From Nitrospinota bacterium (GTDB lineage: Bacteria > Nitrospinota > Nitrospinia > UBA9942): a DNA stretch of 9,046 bases. Shown here one piece after another: positions 1 to 6,385 of this stretch. The stretch is taken from assembly GCA_016200365.1 (NCBI GenBank), contig JACQEW010000087.1, positions 1 through 9,046 on the forward strand, in the 5' to 3' direction. Each line of letters starts with the position of its first letter. The stretch's first letter is position 1. A program made the translations under genes and the position numbers. The notes below the pieces were generated by a model. It was not told the DNA's origin, did no database searches, and saw only the letters and a program-made list of their open reading frames with translations.

Positions 1-162
1 CTCTACACCGAAGATTATTATCCAGAATGAAAGGGAATTCGTGAATGTTTAAAAATACTATAGATACTTCAGGGAGAATTTAAGGACGGTGATAAAATTA
101 TTGTGGATGCGGGTGTGGAAAGGGGAGAGATGGTGTTTGGTAAAGGGGTAGATTATGAATGA
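1..162 (+). pseudogene. Decayed C-terminal remnant of a ClpB/ClpA-type (HSP100) AAA+ chaperone
   Basis: From about position 64 to the stop at 160-162, one frame reads ILQGEFKDGDKIIVDAG followed by VERGEMVFGKGVDYE. This resembles the small D2 C-terminal subdomain of ClpB/ClpC proteins, where a leucine-rich helix leads into a (L/I)-x-G-E-(F/V)-K-(D/E)-G-D strand and a final strand ending near V-F. The same frame has stops at 28-30 and 61-63, and pieces of the expected preceding helix appear in another frame (PKIIIQNE at about 8-31), which suggests frameshift decay rather than an intact gene. The rest of any such gene would lie left of the window, so I cannot say how much survives. Its last bases overlap the cupin start at 155. 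The family call rests on motif memory and is moderate. Confidence 0.5.
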
Positions 163-505
163 TTTCCCAAATTTCATGAAAAATCCTTTAAATAAAATTG
201 CCGCTCAGTCGCAAAGCAAAGGTATTGAAGGATATGTCTTTGATGGCATAGATGGAAGTCAAATGGCTTATTGGACATGCCACGAAGATGGTTTTTCTAA
301 AGAGCATGTGCACGATTATGATGAATACATGATTGTTGTTCAAGGACTATATACTTTAATAATTAATGGAGAAAAAATACCAGTAAAATCTGGTGAAGAA
401 TATTATATTCAAAAAGGTATACCACATGCTGGTGAATTCCTTGCAAGCACAAGAACAATACATGCCTTTGGTGGGAAAAGGGCAAAAAGGGTAACGGATG
501 GCTAA
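155..505 (+). CDS. Small single-domain cupin protein
   Basis: This 116-residue protein is about the usual size of a stand-alone cupin_2 beta-barrel. Cupin motif 1 is visible as H51-x-H53 with E57 and G64 (HVHDYDEYMIVVQG). Motif 2 includes G80, P90 and H91 (IQKGIPHAG). H51, H53, E57 and H91 form a complete set of likely metal ligands, so a metal-binding cupin is a fair inference, but the substrate cannot be told from sequence. No signal peptide or membrane segment is seen, so it is probably cytoplasmic. The ATG at 155 is preceded by AAAGGGG (142-148) at 6-nt spacing, a convincing ribosome-binding site. It overlaps the tail of the Clp remnant by 8 bases and is followed by a strong intrinsic terminator, so it probably ends its own transcript. 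Confidence 0.85.
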   Translation: MNDFPNFMKNPLNKIAAQSQSKGIEGYVFDGIDGSQMAYWTCHEDGFSKEHVHDYDEYMIVVQGLYTLIINGEKIPVKSGEEYYIQKGIPHAGEFLASTRTIHAFGGKRAKRVTDG

Positions 506-527
506 TATGGTGCAAAAGACTGATACC

Positions 528-547
528 AAGCCCTGCGGGCTTTTTTG
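528..547 (+). terminator. Rho-independent terminator after the cupin gene
   Basis: AAGCCC (528-533) and GGGCTT (537-542) form a 6-bp stem with a TGC triloop, and a T tract runs from 541 to 546. It sits 22 bases after the cupin stop and is oriented to end cupin transcription before the toxin-antitoxin remnant. Confidence 0.8.
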
Positions 548-583
548 TACCAAAAAATAACCAAAATTTATGATCAAATTTAG

Positions 584-589
584 TATAAT
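584..589 (+). promoter_or_regulatory. Candidate -10 element for the antitoxin gene
   Basis: A perfect TATAAT lies 18 bases before the antitoxin ATG, just after the cupin terminator. No convincing -35 hexamer is seen at 16-18 bp upstream. The predicted start near 596 would give a leader of about a dozen bases with the Shine-Dalgarno at its very 5' end. Support is the -10 match and location only. Confidence 0.4.
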
Positions 590-607
590 TAAACAAAGGG
601 GGTAGAT

Positions 608-796
608 ATGCAGACAGCTAAACAAGAGGTAAGTGAGCTTCTCAACCGCTTACCAAATGACTGTTCTTTGGAGGATATTCAATATCATCTTTATGTCATC
701 CAGAAAATTGAGCGTGGACTGAAAGATATAGAAGAAGGGCGGACTTATACACAGGAAGAAGTTGAGAAGATGATGGCAAAATGGCTCGCAAAGTAA
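608..796 (+). CDS. Antitoxin of a RelE/ParE-type toxin-antitoxin pair
   Basis: The product is a 62-residue, highly charged, probably mostly helical protein. It resembles the small antitoxins found directly upstream of RelE/ParE-family toxins: a DIQYHLYVIQKIERGLKDIE segment (residues 24-43) followed by a basic/acidic tail (EEGRTYTQEEVEKMMAKWL) of the type that usually contacts the toxin. These antitoxins normally neutralise the toxin and repress their own promoter. The ribosome-binding site is AAAGGGGG (595-602) with 5-nt spacing to ATG 608, so the start is well supported. The gene appears intact, while the overlapping downstream toxin frame is cut short, leaving it an orphan. The family call is from recognition of the sequence style and the typical gene overlap. 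Confidence 0.7.
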   Translation: MQTAKQEVSELLNRLPNDCSLEDIQYHLYVIQKIERGLKDIEEGRTYTQEEVEKMMAKWLAK

Positions 797-831
797 TATG
801 GTCTTATGAAACTACTGCTGACCTTTTATAA
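781..831 (+). pseudogene. Truncated RelE/ParE-family toxin, N-terminal fragment only
   Basis: An ATG at 781, overlapping the antitoxin 3' end by 16 bases in a different frame, opens a reading frame MARKVIWSYETTADLL and then hits TAA at 829-831. The opening (basic start, a hydrophobic first strand with V-x-W-S/T, then xxAxxDL) is the typical beginning of RelE/ParE toxins, which are usually about 90-100 residues. None of the later strands or the C-terminal basic patch follows in any frame before the permease gene starts at 868. The likely history is a deletion joining the toxin 5' end to the region in front of the transporter operon. The 16 residues left could not fold into a toxin. Confidence 0.65.
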
Positions 832-832
832 T
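827..832 (+). promoter_or_regulatory. Candidate -10 element for the lipid-transport operon
   Basis: TATAAT at 827-832 sits inside the end of the toxin remnant, 35 bases before the permease ATG. The best -35 at 17-bp spacing (TTATGA, 804-809) matches poorly. If used, the operon's promoter would lie in the toxin-deletion junction. This is a weak, position-based call. Confidence 0.3.
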
Positions 833-867
833 CTTTCAAAATATAGCCTGTCACCGCTCTTGATATT

Positions 868-2010
868 ATGAAGTCCCTTAAAGAGTCTCAAATACACAGA
901 TACGAGATAACGGAAAATGCCGGTGGGGGTATCATACTCCATCTCTCCGGCAGGATGGATGCCTCCAATGCAGGCTCTCTGATAAAAAGCCTGACGCCGC
1001 TTTTAAAAGAGCGATCCCCCCATTCGCTGACCGTTGATATGGAGAAGGTGAATTTTCTGGATGATTTCGGTGTATTGGTTCTGGTGGAGGTCAAGGGAAT
1101 AATAACGGATATAGGAGGACAATTTTCCTTAAAAAATATCAGTGATAACCTGCAGAAAATGCTCTCCCTCCTGAATTTTGAATCCCTGACCGAAAAGATA
1201 AGATTTACCAAAAAGCGTCCGCCGGGACCGATGATACGGCTCGGCGAAGGGACTATCCATGTGGCTTCGGACCTGAAGTATCTAATATCCTTTATCGGCT
1301 CCGTATCTATGGCATTGGTCTATGTAATCCTGCGTCCGGGGGCATTGAGAAGGGACGATACTTTTTTATGTATGCAGAAGACAGGGGTGGATGCCCTCCC
1401 TATTGTCGGGCTTATCAACTTCCTTCTCGGACTCATTATGGCATTCATGTCCTCTGTCCAACTCCAGAAATTCGGGGCGAATATCTATATAGCATCGCTG
1501 GTCAGCCTCTCCATGACCCGCGAGCTTGGTCCGATAATGACCGCCATTATTGTCGCAGGCCGCTCAGGCTCTGCCTTTGCCGCCGAGATAGGCACCATGA
1601 AGGTATCCGAAGAGGTTGATGCCCTGTTTACCATGGGGTTTGAGCCGGCACGATTCCTCGTTGTCCCTAAGATTATCGCCTCTGTTGTTGTGGTTCCGAT
1701 TCTTACATTGTTTGCCGACCTTTTTGCCATTATGGGGGGTCTGATTGTCGGCGTTACCATGCTTAATCTCACTGCAAGCTCCTACATGACCCAGACCATA
1801 AATACGCTCTCTTTATTCGATTTTTACTGGGGGGTATTGAAAAGTATCGTATTTGCATTTATTATTGCATGGATCGGGTGTCTGAGGGGGTTTCAGGTCA
1901 GGGGCGGGGCTGCATCCGTAGGACAAGCGGCTACATCGGCTGTGGTCAGCAGTATTTTTATGATTATAGTAGCTGACTCCATTTTTGCTATTATCCTCTG
2001 CTACTGGTGA
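868..2010 (+). CDS. mlaE: MlaE-family lipid ABC transporter permease with N-terminal STAS domain
   Basis: This 380-residue fusion joins two parts. Residues about 11-110 are a STAS domain (the fold of MlaB), with the signature region VNFLDDFGVLVLVE at 61-74. Residues about 130-380 are an MlaE/YrbE permease with several hydrophobic helices (about 140-157, 175-195, 265-300, 325-340, 358-379). The conserved MlaE core is present: RELGP (218-222), GRSGSAFAAEIGTM (231-244) and EEVDAL..MG..P (248-260). MlaE forms the inner-membrane channel half of an MCE-type phospholipid transporter, and the fused STAS domain probably takes the MlaB role of steadying the ATPase. At the usual Ser/Thr site of the STAS loop (D-S-S-G in anti-sigma antagonists) this protein has D66-F67. 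No Shine-Dalgarno precedes ATG 868, but an in-frame stop at 844-846 leaves no other ATG, GTG or TTG upstream. It is the first gene of the operon. Confidence 0.9.
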   Translation: MKSLKESQIHRYEITENAGGGIILHLSGRMDASNAGSLIKSLTPLLKERSPHSLTVDMEKVNFLDDFGVLVLVEVKGIITDIGGQFSLKNISDNLQKMLSLLNFESLTEKIRFTKKRPPGPMIRLGEGTIHVASDLKYLISFIGSVSMALVYVILRPGALRRDDTFLCMQKTGVDALPIVGLINFLLGLIMAFMSSVQLQKFGANIYIASLVSLSMTRELGPIMTAIIVAGRSGSAFAAEIGTMKVSEEVDALFTMGFEPARFLVVPKIIASVVVVPILTLFADLFAIMGGLIVGVTMLNLTASSYMTQTINTLSLFDFYWGVLKSIVFAFIIAWIGCLRGFQVRGGAASVGQAATSAVVSSIFMIIVADSIFAIILCYW

Positions 2011-2022
2011 TAAACAGTGTGC

Positions 2023-2141
2023 GGTGAAAAATGACATTTTTTTCACTTCCGTTATTTTTTCTTTTGTCCTATTTATTTAAAATTATTCATTATGGAACAA
2101 AAGAAAAAATAAAAAGTCGTTCAAAAAAGTCATTTTTCACC
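2023..2141. repeat. 119-bp imperfect palindrome, MITE-like hairpin element
   Basis: The arms 2023-2069 and 2094-2141 are inverted copies of each other around a 24-bp AT-rich centre (2070-2093). The outer 13 bases (GGTGAAAAATGAC against GTCATTTTTCACC) match perfectly. The inner 18-19 bases (TTATTTTTTCTTTTGTCC against GGAACAAAAGAAAAAATAA) match except for one extra base. The roughly 16 bases between them are only partly complementary. The element fills almost all the space between the permease and ATPase genes and has no coding potential. Size, AT content and perfect terminal inverted repeats suggest a non-autonomous miniature element, but I see no clear target-site duplication. As RNA it would fold into one long hairpin inside the operon message. 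Confidence 0.75.
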
Positions 2142-2157
2142 AGAAACTAATCAGGAT

Positions 2158-2940
2158 ATGGAAAAAAAGTCCATAATCAAAGTCAGGGATTTAGTTGCAG
2201 GATACGATGATGATATAATCCTCAACAGCATATCCTTCGATGTCTACGAAGGGGAGATATTCGTCGTGCTCGGAGGGAGCGGATGCGGCAAAAGCACGCT
2301 CTTAAAACTCCTCATCGGGCTTATGCCGCCTATCTCGGGACAGGTGGTCATTGACGGAGATGACATCTCAAGCTGCGATGAGAATACATTTAAAAGGATA
2401 CTGCAAAAATTCGGAGTCCTTTACCAGAGCGGTGCGCTCCTCGGCTCGATGACTGTAGCCGAAAATGTTGCACTGCCGGTTCAGGAATACACCGATTTAC
2501 CGAAAAAATCCGTGGATACGCTGGTGAGGATGAAGCTTGGTCTTGTTCACCTGAACGGCTATGAGAATTATCTGCCCTCCGAGATAAGCGGCGGCATGAA
2601 GAAGAGGGCGGGACTGGCGCGGGCAATGGCGCTCAACCCAAAGATACTCTTTTTTGACGAGCCGTCTGCAGGACTCGACCCGATAACATCGGCAGGGCTC
2701 GATAATCTCATTATCCATCTCAACAGGAGTCTGGGGACAACGATGGTCATAGTTACCCATGAGCTCCAGAGCATCTTTGCCGTTGCGCACAGGGTCATTA
2801 TGCTGGACAGGCATACAAAGGGAATAATAGCCGAAGGCGACCCCTATTATCTTAAAGAGCACAGCAGTAATGAATTTGTTAAAAGCTTTTTTAACCGCCA
2901 GCCTGAGGAGAACAGAGAACAAACAGCTTTTAGCTTATAG
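2158..2940 (+). CDS. mlaF: MlaF-family lipid ABC transporter ATP-binding protein
   Basis: This 260-residue ABC ATPase has all expected motifs: Walker A GGSGCGKST (39-47), Q-loop Q90 in YQSGALLGSMTV (the SGALF-like stretch typical of MlaF), signature SGGMKKR (144-150), Walker B ILFFDEP (163-169) with catalytic E168, D-loop AGLD (171-174) and switch H201. The SGGM signature and Q-loop sequence place it with MlaF/Ttg2A rather than other importers. It should dimerise in the cytoplasm under the permease and power lipid movement. AGGA touches the ATG with a single spacer base, so translation initiation looks weak. The last codons (TAFSL and the TAG stop) are written by the AGCTNNN repeat that begins at 2925, so the native C-terminus may have been replaced or extended. 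Confidence 0.93.
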   Translation: MEKKSIIKVRDLVAGYDDDIILNSISFDVYEGEIFVVLGGSGCGKSTLLKLLIGLMPPISGQVVIDGDDISSCDENTFKRILQKFGVLYQSGALLGSMTVAENVALPVQEYTDLPKKSVDTLVRMKLGLVHLNGYENYLPSEISGGMKKRAGLARAMALNPKILFFDEPSAGLDPITSAGLDNLIIHLNRSLGTTMVIVTHELQSIFAVAHRVIMLDRHTKGIIAEGDPYYLKEHSSNEFVKSFFNRQPEENREQTAFSL

Positions 2941-2977
2941 CTTTTAGCTGTTAGCTTTGAGCTATAAGCTAAAAGCT
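2925..2977. repeat. Tandem 7-bp AGCTNNN array, also a 17-bp stem-loop
   Basis: AGCT occurs at 2925, 2932, 2939, 2946, 2953, 2960, 2967 and 2974, exactly every 7 bases, with variable triplets between (TTT, TAT, TTT, GTT, TTG, ATA, AAA). The outer units are also inverted: 2925-2941 and 2961-2977 are perfect 17-bp complements around a 19-base loop, and ATTTTTCT follows, so in RNA this resembles an intrinsic terminator. The array holds the stop codon of the ATPase gene and ends 8 bases before the MlaD start. Since 7 is not a multiple of 3, gain or loss of units would change the ATPase reading frame at its end. Confidence 0.9.
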
Positions 2978-2985
2978 ATTTTTCT

Positions 2986-4125
2986 ATGACAGGGCAGAAG
3001 ACAAAATTTATTGTCGGACTCTTTGTTGCAAGCGGGATAGCCATATCGGTAGTAGCGGTCATCTATCTTGGCATGTCGCACTATCTCGAAAAGGGATATT
3101 ACTATGTTACCTATTTTGACGAATCGGTCCAGGGGCTTGACAGGGATTCCCCTGTAAAATACAGGGGGGTCTCCATCGGCCGCGTCGAAAGCATCAGCGT
3201 TGCCCCTGATGCAAAATTGATTCAGGTCATATTGAAGATAGAGTCCGGGCAGACACTCGGAAGCGATGTCATTGCCCAGTTAAAATCCGTAGGCATCACC
3301 GGGATTATGTTTGTAGAGATGAACACACGGAAAACGGGGGAGACTGCCGGATTCCGTCCGTCTCCCGACAGCTTCCCTATCAACTATAAGGTGATTGCCT
3401 CAAAACCTTCGGACATCAGCCAGTTGATGCTTGGGATAGATAATGTCCTGAATAATATGAAGGGCATTGACCTAAAAGGTATATCGGACAGGATTAAAAT
3501 GACTTTGAATAAACTGGACCAAACGATCGAAGATGCCAATATTAAGAAGATATCCGGAGGCATCGAGACTTCCGTTGACCGCATCAATAATATCCTGAAA
3601 AAAGAACGGTGGAATAAGCTCACTGCTTCTCTGGACGATATCAATCAATTAACGGCAGATGCAAAGGGAATAACTGCATCCGTTAAGACCTCTGTTGAAA
3701 ATCTCAAACATATCATTGAAAAGGAGAGATGGAATAAGATTATGTCATCCATGGAGGATGCTGCAGGGTCGCTCAACACCCTGATGAGCAGGGCTGATAA
3801 TGTTGTCGCCCGGACAGAAGGGACAGTATCTTCTATGGATAGACTCTTCTCGGAAAAAGAGAATACCATCAAAGCCTCGATTGACGAGTTTAAAAAGGCT
3901 CTGGAAAATGCAAATACCTTTCTGACGAAAAGCACTTTTTTTATCGGCAATACAGACGATTCGCTGTTACAACTGAAAAGATACCTTCTCTTAATCGCCC
4001 AGAATATCGAGAAGGCGAGCGATAATTTAAACAGGCTGACAAACAGACTCGATGACCAGCCTTCTCAATTGATATTCGGGTCTCCGCCTCCAAAGAGAGA
4101 GGTAGAGCCGGAGATAAGAAAATAA
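2986..4125 (+). CDS. mlaD: MlaD-family MCE-domain substrate-binding protein
   Basis: This 379-residue protein has one N-terminal membrane helix (about 8-29), an MCE domain (about 38-115, including the typical DRDSPVKYRGVSIGRV at 52-67) and a long helical periplasmic region (about 140-355). It ends in a proline-rich tail, LIFGSPPPKREVEP (362-375), of the kind common at MlaD C-termini. MCE proteins form hexameric rings through which lipid passes between the permease and the periplasm. The helical part contains a 40-residue repeat: KERWNK at 206-211 and again at 246-251, followed in each copy by S-(L/M)-(D/E)-D. This suggests a tube-like extension rather than the short E. coli MlaD form. ATG 2986 has no Shine-Dalgarno and follows the AGCTNNN hairpin directly, so translation may depend on that structure or on coupling. 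Confidence 0.9.
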   Translation: MTGQKTKFIVGLFVASGIAISVVAVIYLGMSHYLEKGYYYVTYFDESVQGLDRDSPVKYRGVSIGRVESISVAPDAKLIQVILKIESGQTLGSDVIAQLKSVGITGIMFVEMNTRKTGETAGFRPSPDSFPINYKVIASKPSDISQLMLGIDNVLNNMKGIDLKGISDRIKMTLNKLDQTIEDANIKKISGGIETSVDRINNILKKERWNKLTASLDDINQLTADAKGITASVKTSVENLKHIIEKERWNKIMSSMEDAAGSLNTLMSRADNVVARTEGTVSSMDRLFSEKENTIKASIDEFKKALENANTFLTKSTFFIGNTDDSLLQLKRYLLLIAQNIEKASDNLNRLTNRLDDQPSQLIFGSPPPKREVEPEIRK

Positions 4126-4130
4126 ACACA

Positions 4131-4751
4131 ATGAAAAAGATATTCTTTCTTTTAATCGGACTTCCCCTGATTCTCATAGCATGTATCAATCTCAAAAACC
4201 CCGGAGATAAGGTTGAGTTCTATACCCTTGAGTATAACCCCCCCGTTATCTCGGATTTAAAGCCCCTTTCTCATATTATCAGGCTTGACCGGTTCAGCGT
4301 CTCCCCCATCTACAATACGGATAGGATAATATACAGGGACGGCTCATTCAAGAGGGATACCTATTTTTACCATAAATGGCGGGCAAATCCGGGCGACCTC
4401 GTTACATATTTTTTGGCAAGAGATATAAGAGCATCGGGATTGTTCTCGGCGGTGATTGAAAACGACAGCAAGCTGCCCTCTTCATATCTGGTAGAAGGGA
4501 GTGTTGATGAATTTTATGAAAGGGATGCAGAAGATAAGTGGGAGGCTGTTTTAAGCATCGGCATTACCCTGATGGCGGAGAGGGAGCCGGACATCAGCAA
4601 ACGGGTCATTTTCCAAAAGACCTATCGAGTCGCAGAGCCGTGCAGTCAAAAAAATCCCCGCGCCTTAATAGAGGCGATGAGCACAGCCATGTCAAAAATC
4701 TCCTCCGATATAATCAAGGATATATATCATTCTCTCGAAAATCGGGATTGA
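4131..4751 (+). CDS. PqiC-like ABC-transport auxiliary outer-membrane lipoprotein
   Basis: The 206-residue product starts with a lipoprotein signal: a KK n-region, a hydrophobic stretch and the lipobox LIAC with C18 as the lipidated residue. The mature part has the features of the ABC-type transport auxiliary lipoprotein family (PqiC/YmbA-like): an early FYTLEYNPP strand, IIRLDRFSVSPIYNTDRIIYR, and an alternating strand/helix body ending in a long helix. There is no aspartate after the cysteine (+2 is Ile), which fits outer-membrane sorting. It begins 5 bases after the MlaD stop and is the last gene of the operon, so it most likely docks the MCE tube at the outer membrane. No MlaC- or MlaA-like gene is seen in the window. 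Only a distant GGAG (4110-4113) precedes the ATG, so initiation is probably coupled to MlaD. Confidence 0.82.
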   Translation: MKKIFFLLIGLPLILIACINLKNPGDKVEFYTLEYNPPVISDLKPLSHIIRLDRFSVSPIYNTDRIIYRDGSFKRDTYFYHKWRANPGDLVTYFLARDIRASGLFSAVIENDSKLPSSYLVEGSVDEFYERDAEDKWEAVLSIGITLMAEREPDISKRVIFQKTYRVAEPCSQKNPRALIEAMSTAMSKISSDIIKDIYHSLENRD

Positions 4752-4778
4752 TGATGCTTTCATCAGTTCAAAGTGAGT

Positions 4779-6335
4779 TCAGTATATGGTGAAAGTACCG
4801 CTGGCTATCTTTTGACCGCTGATATAAAAATCAACCCTGTATGTCCCTATCTTCCACTTAGCTTCCCAGTAGTCTTTCCATCCAGATCCAAACTGATGGT
4901 AAGAATTTGACCAGCTTGGCTCTATATAGGTATTGTTCGTTTGCCGAGTGAAGACAGTTCCGTCAGGAGAATACCAGATCGCCTCAATCTGAAAATCAAT
5001 CCTGCGGACCGGCAATGGATGCTCAAAATTAATCTCCCAATTTACATAACGGGTGTTAGTTTGTGAAAAATTGCTCCTATATTCTCTGTTCTCATGTGGC
5101 ACACTACCATATCCACTTTCATAAAATTTTACCAATGTTACCGTTCCATTAATTATAGACACATAACCCGTATCATATGAAGGTACCTTCTGATAAGCAG
5201 TCTTTCTTTTTTCTTCTTCAAGTTGTCTGCGATCCTCTTCTGATTTCCTTTGTTCTTCCTGCATCCTTGCCAGTCTTTCCCTTTCTTCTCTTAATTTCCC
5301 TTTTTCCAGCTCGAGACGCTGTTTTTCTGTCTCGATTTCAAACTGTTTGCGTTCTGTCTCAAGCCTCTGCCGCTCTTCCTCGAGCCTTTGCTGGTCTTCT
5401 AATAATTTTTCTCTTGTAATACGTTGGCTTTCCGATTCGATTTCACCTTGTGATACCTGCTCCTCTGACCCCGTTGTTCTGGTGAACACAAAATCCCCCT
5501 TATCCAGATTGGGATTACGGATTTTCCCATATTGAGGATGCTGGGCGCCTTTTGAATAATTTATCACATTGTTTTGCAAAAACTCTCCCAATTCCGTCCC
5601 TGTTACATAACCATCTCTATCTACATCAGCCTCTCCCCTGATTGCAGCAATGAATTGCTGCTTGAATATGCTCTTGTCCGGGACCTGCTCATCGGCGCCT
5701 CCTGATGTTATAAACTGCCTGACGGGTTTTGCCGTCTTGTAAGATATATTTTCAGGCACCGCCCTGGATAAAGCAAATATCGAGCCTGAAAAACAACTGT
5801 CGAATAGAAACAGGGCGTGTTTGGATTGTATCCTCTTTGCATAAACCTCGATCTGCTGCATATCAATTGCCTTTGCCATGAAGCCTGCAGGGTCTTTATT
5901 TGGATTCGGCGCATCAACAGGCACTATGTAGCCCATATCTTCACCATAGGACTGTTTGACTGTATGTCCATGTCCTGCAAAATAAAATAAGAGCCTGTTC
6001 TCGGGCTGTAAACCATATTTTGCTATAAAATTGTCAAAGGTTTTTAAAAATTTTTCACGGTCTGGGTCTTCGACAGTAATAACATTAAAGCCTTCTTTTT
6101 CAAGGGAAGCCTTTACTTCTTGAATGTCAGTTTTAACTCCGGGCAGTTTGGGCCAGCCGGCTGTATAATTGCTTGCCCCGATTATAAGGGCATGGCTTCC
6201 TTTGTATAATGCTATCTCTCTTCCTTGAGGATCTTTGACCACAACCTTAACACCCCGTTTTTCTGCCGATTGGACAACATAGGGGAAAAACATTATTAAG
6301 GTAGAGATAATAAGGAGGAAGGATTTTTTTTTCAT
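4779..6335 (-). CDS. Exported caspase-like (peptidase C14) protein with EF-hand loop and coiled coil
   Basis: The 518-residue protein has, in order: a signal peptide (about 1-24, KKK n-region, hydrophobic core, VQSA); a caspase p20-like domain (about 45-285) with the catalytic pair H122 in FAGHGH and C181 in FDSCFSG; a canonical EF-hand calcium loop at 237-248 (D237, D239, D241, Y243, T245, E248) inside the caspase region; a Glu/Arg/Gln-rich coiled coil (about 295-380); and a C-terminal beta-rich domain (about 388-518) ending GTYRVDFYISGQKIASGTFTIY-like. Caspase-fold peptidases cut after Lys/Arg or Asp depending on subgroup, and the specificity here is unknown. Export to the periplasm or beyond is predicted. 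ATG 6335 is backed by TAAGGAGA (6343-6350) at 7-nt spacing. The gene is convergent with the lipid operon, with 27 bases between stops, and divergent from the nuclease-like gene. Confidence 0.85.
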   Translation of the reverse strand: MKKKSFLLIISTLIMFFPYVVQSAEKRGVKVVVKDPQGREIALYKGSHALIIGASNYTAGWPKLPGVKTDIQEVKASLEKEGFNVITVEDPDREKFLKTFDNFIAKYGLQPENRLLFYFAGHGHTVKQSYGEDMGYIVPVDAPNPNKDPAGFMAKAIDMQQIEVYAKRIQSKHALFLFDSCFSGSIFALSRAVPENISYKTAKPVRQFITSGGADEQVPDKSIFKQQFIAAIRGEADVDRDGYVTGTELGEFLQNNVINYSKGAQHPQYGKIRNPNLDKGDFVFTRTTGSEEQVSQGEIESESQRITREKLLEDQQRLEEERQRLETERKQFEIETEKQRLELEKGKLREERERLARMQEEQRKSEEDRRQLEEEKRKTAYQKVPSYDTGYVSIINGTVTLVKFYESGYGSVPHENREYRSNFSQTNTRYVNWEINFEHPLPVRRIDFQIEAIWYSPDGTVFTRQTNNTYIEPSWSNSYHQFGSGWKDYWEAKWKIGTYRVDFYISGQKIASGTFTIY

Positions 6336-6356
6336 AAGGGAATCTCCTTAATTTTA

Positions 6357-6385
6357 AAGATACTAAATGAAAAAAGGCAAGTCAA
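6357..6385 (-). promoter_or_regulatory. Sigma70-type promoter for the caspase-like gene
   Basis: Read on the - strand, TTGACT (6380-6385) and TATCTT (6357-6362) are separated by exactly 17 bases. Transcription would start near 6350, giving a very short leader that includes the Shine-Dalgarno. The -35 matches consensus at 5 of 6 and the -10 at 4 of 6. It overlaps an inverted repeat at 6374-6403. Confidence 0.5.

Noticed and set aside
1368..1772. Open frames on both strands inside the permease gene
   Set aside because: They lie wholly within a gene with clear MlaE motifs and show low-complexity shadow composition.
2005..2157. Target-site duplication flanking the 119-bp palindrome
   Set aside because: Bases just outside the two ends (TGTGC left, AGAAA right) do not match, so insertion by transposition is not shown directly.
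4752..4778. Possible bidirectional terminator between the lipid operon and the caspase gene
   Set aside because: Only a weak TGATG/CATCA pairing with no T run in either direction; not enough to call a terminator.
5177..5535. Two + strand open frames within the caspase gene
   Set aside because: They are antisense to the Glu/Arg-rich coiled-coil codons, which naturally give open serine- and leucine-rich frames; no start signal or family likeness is seen.
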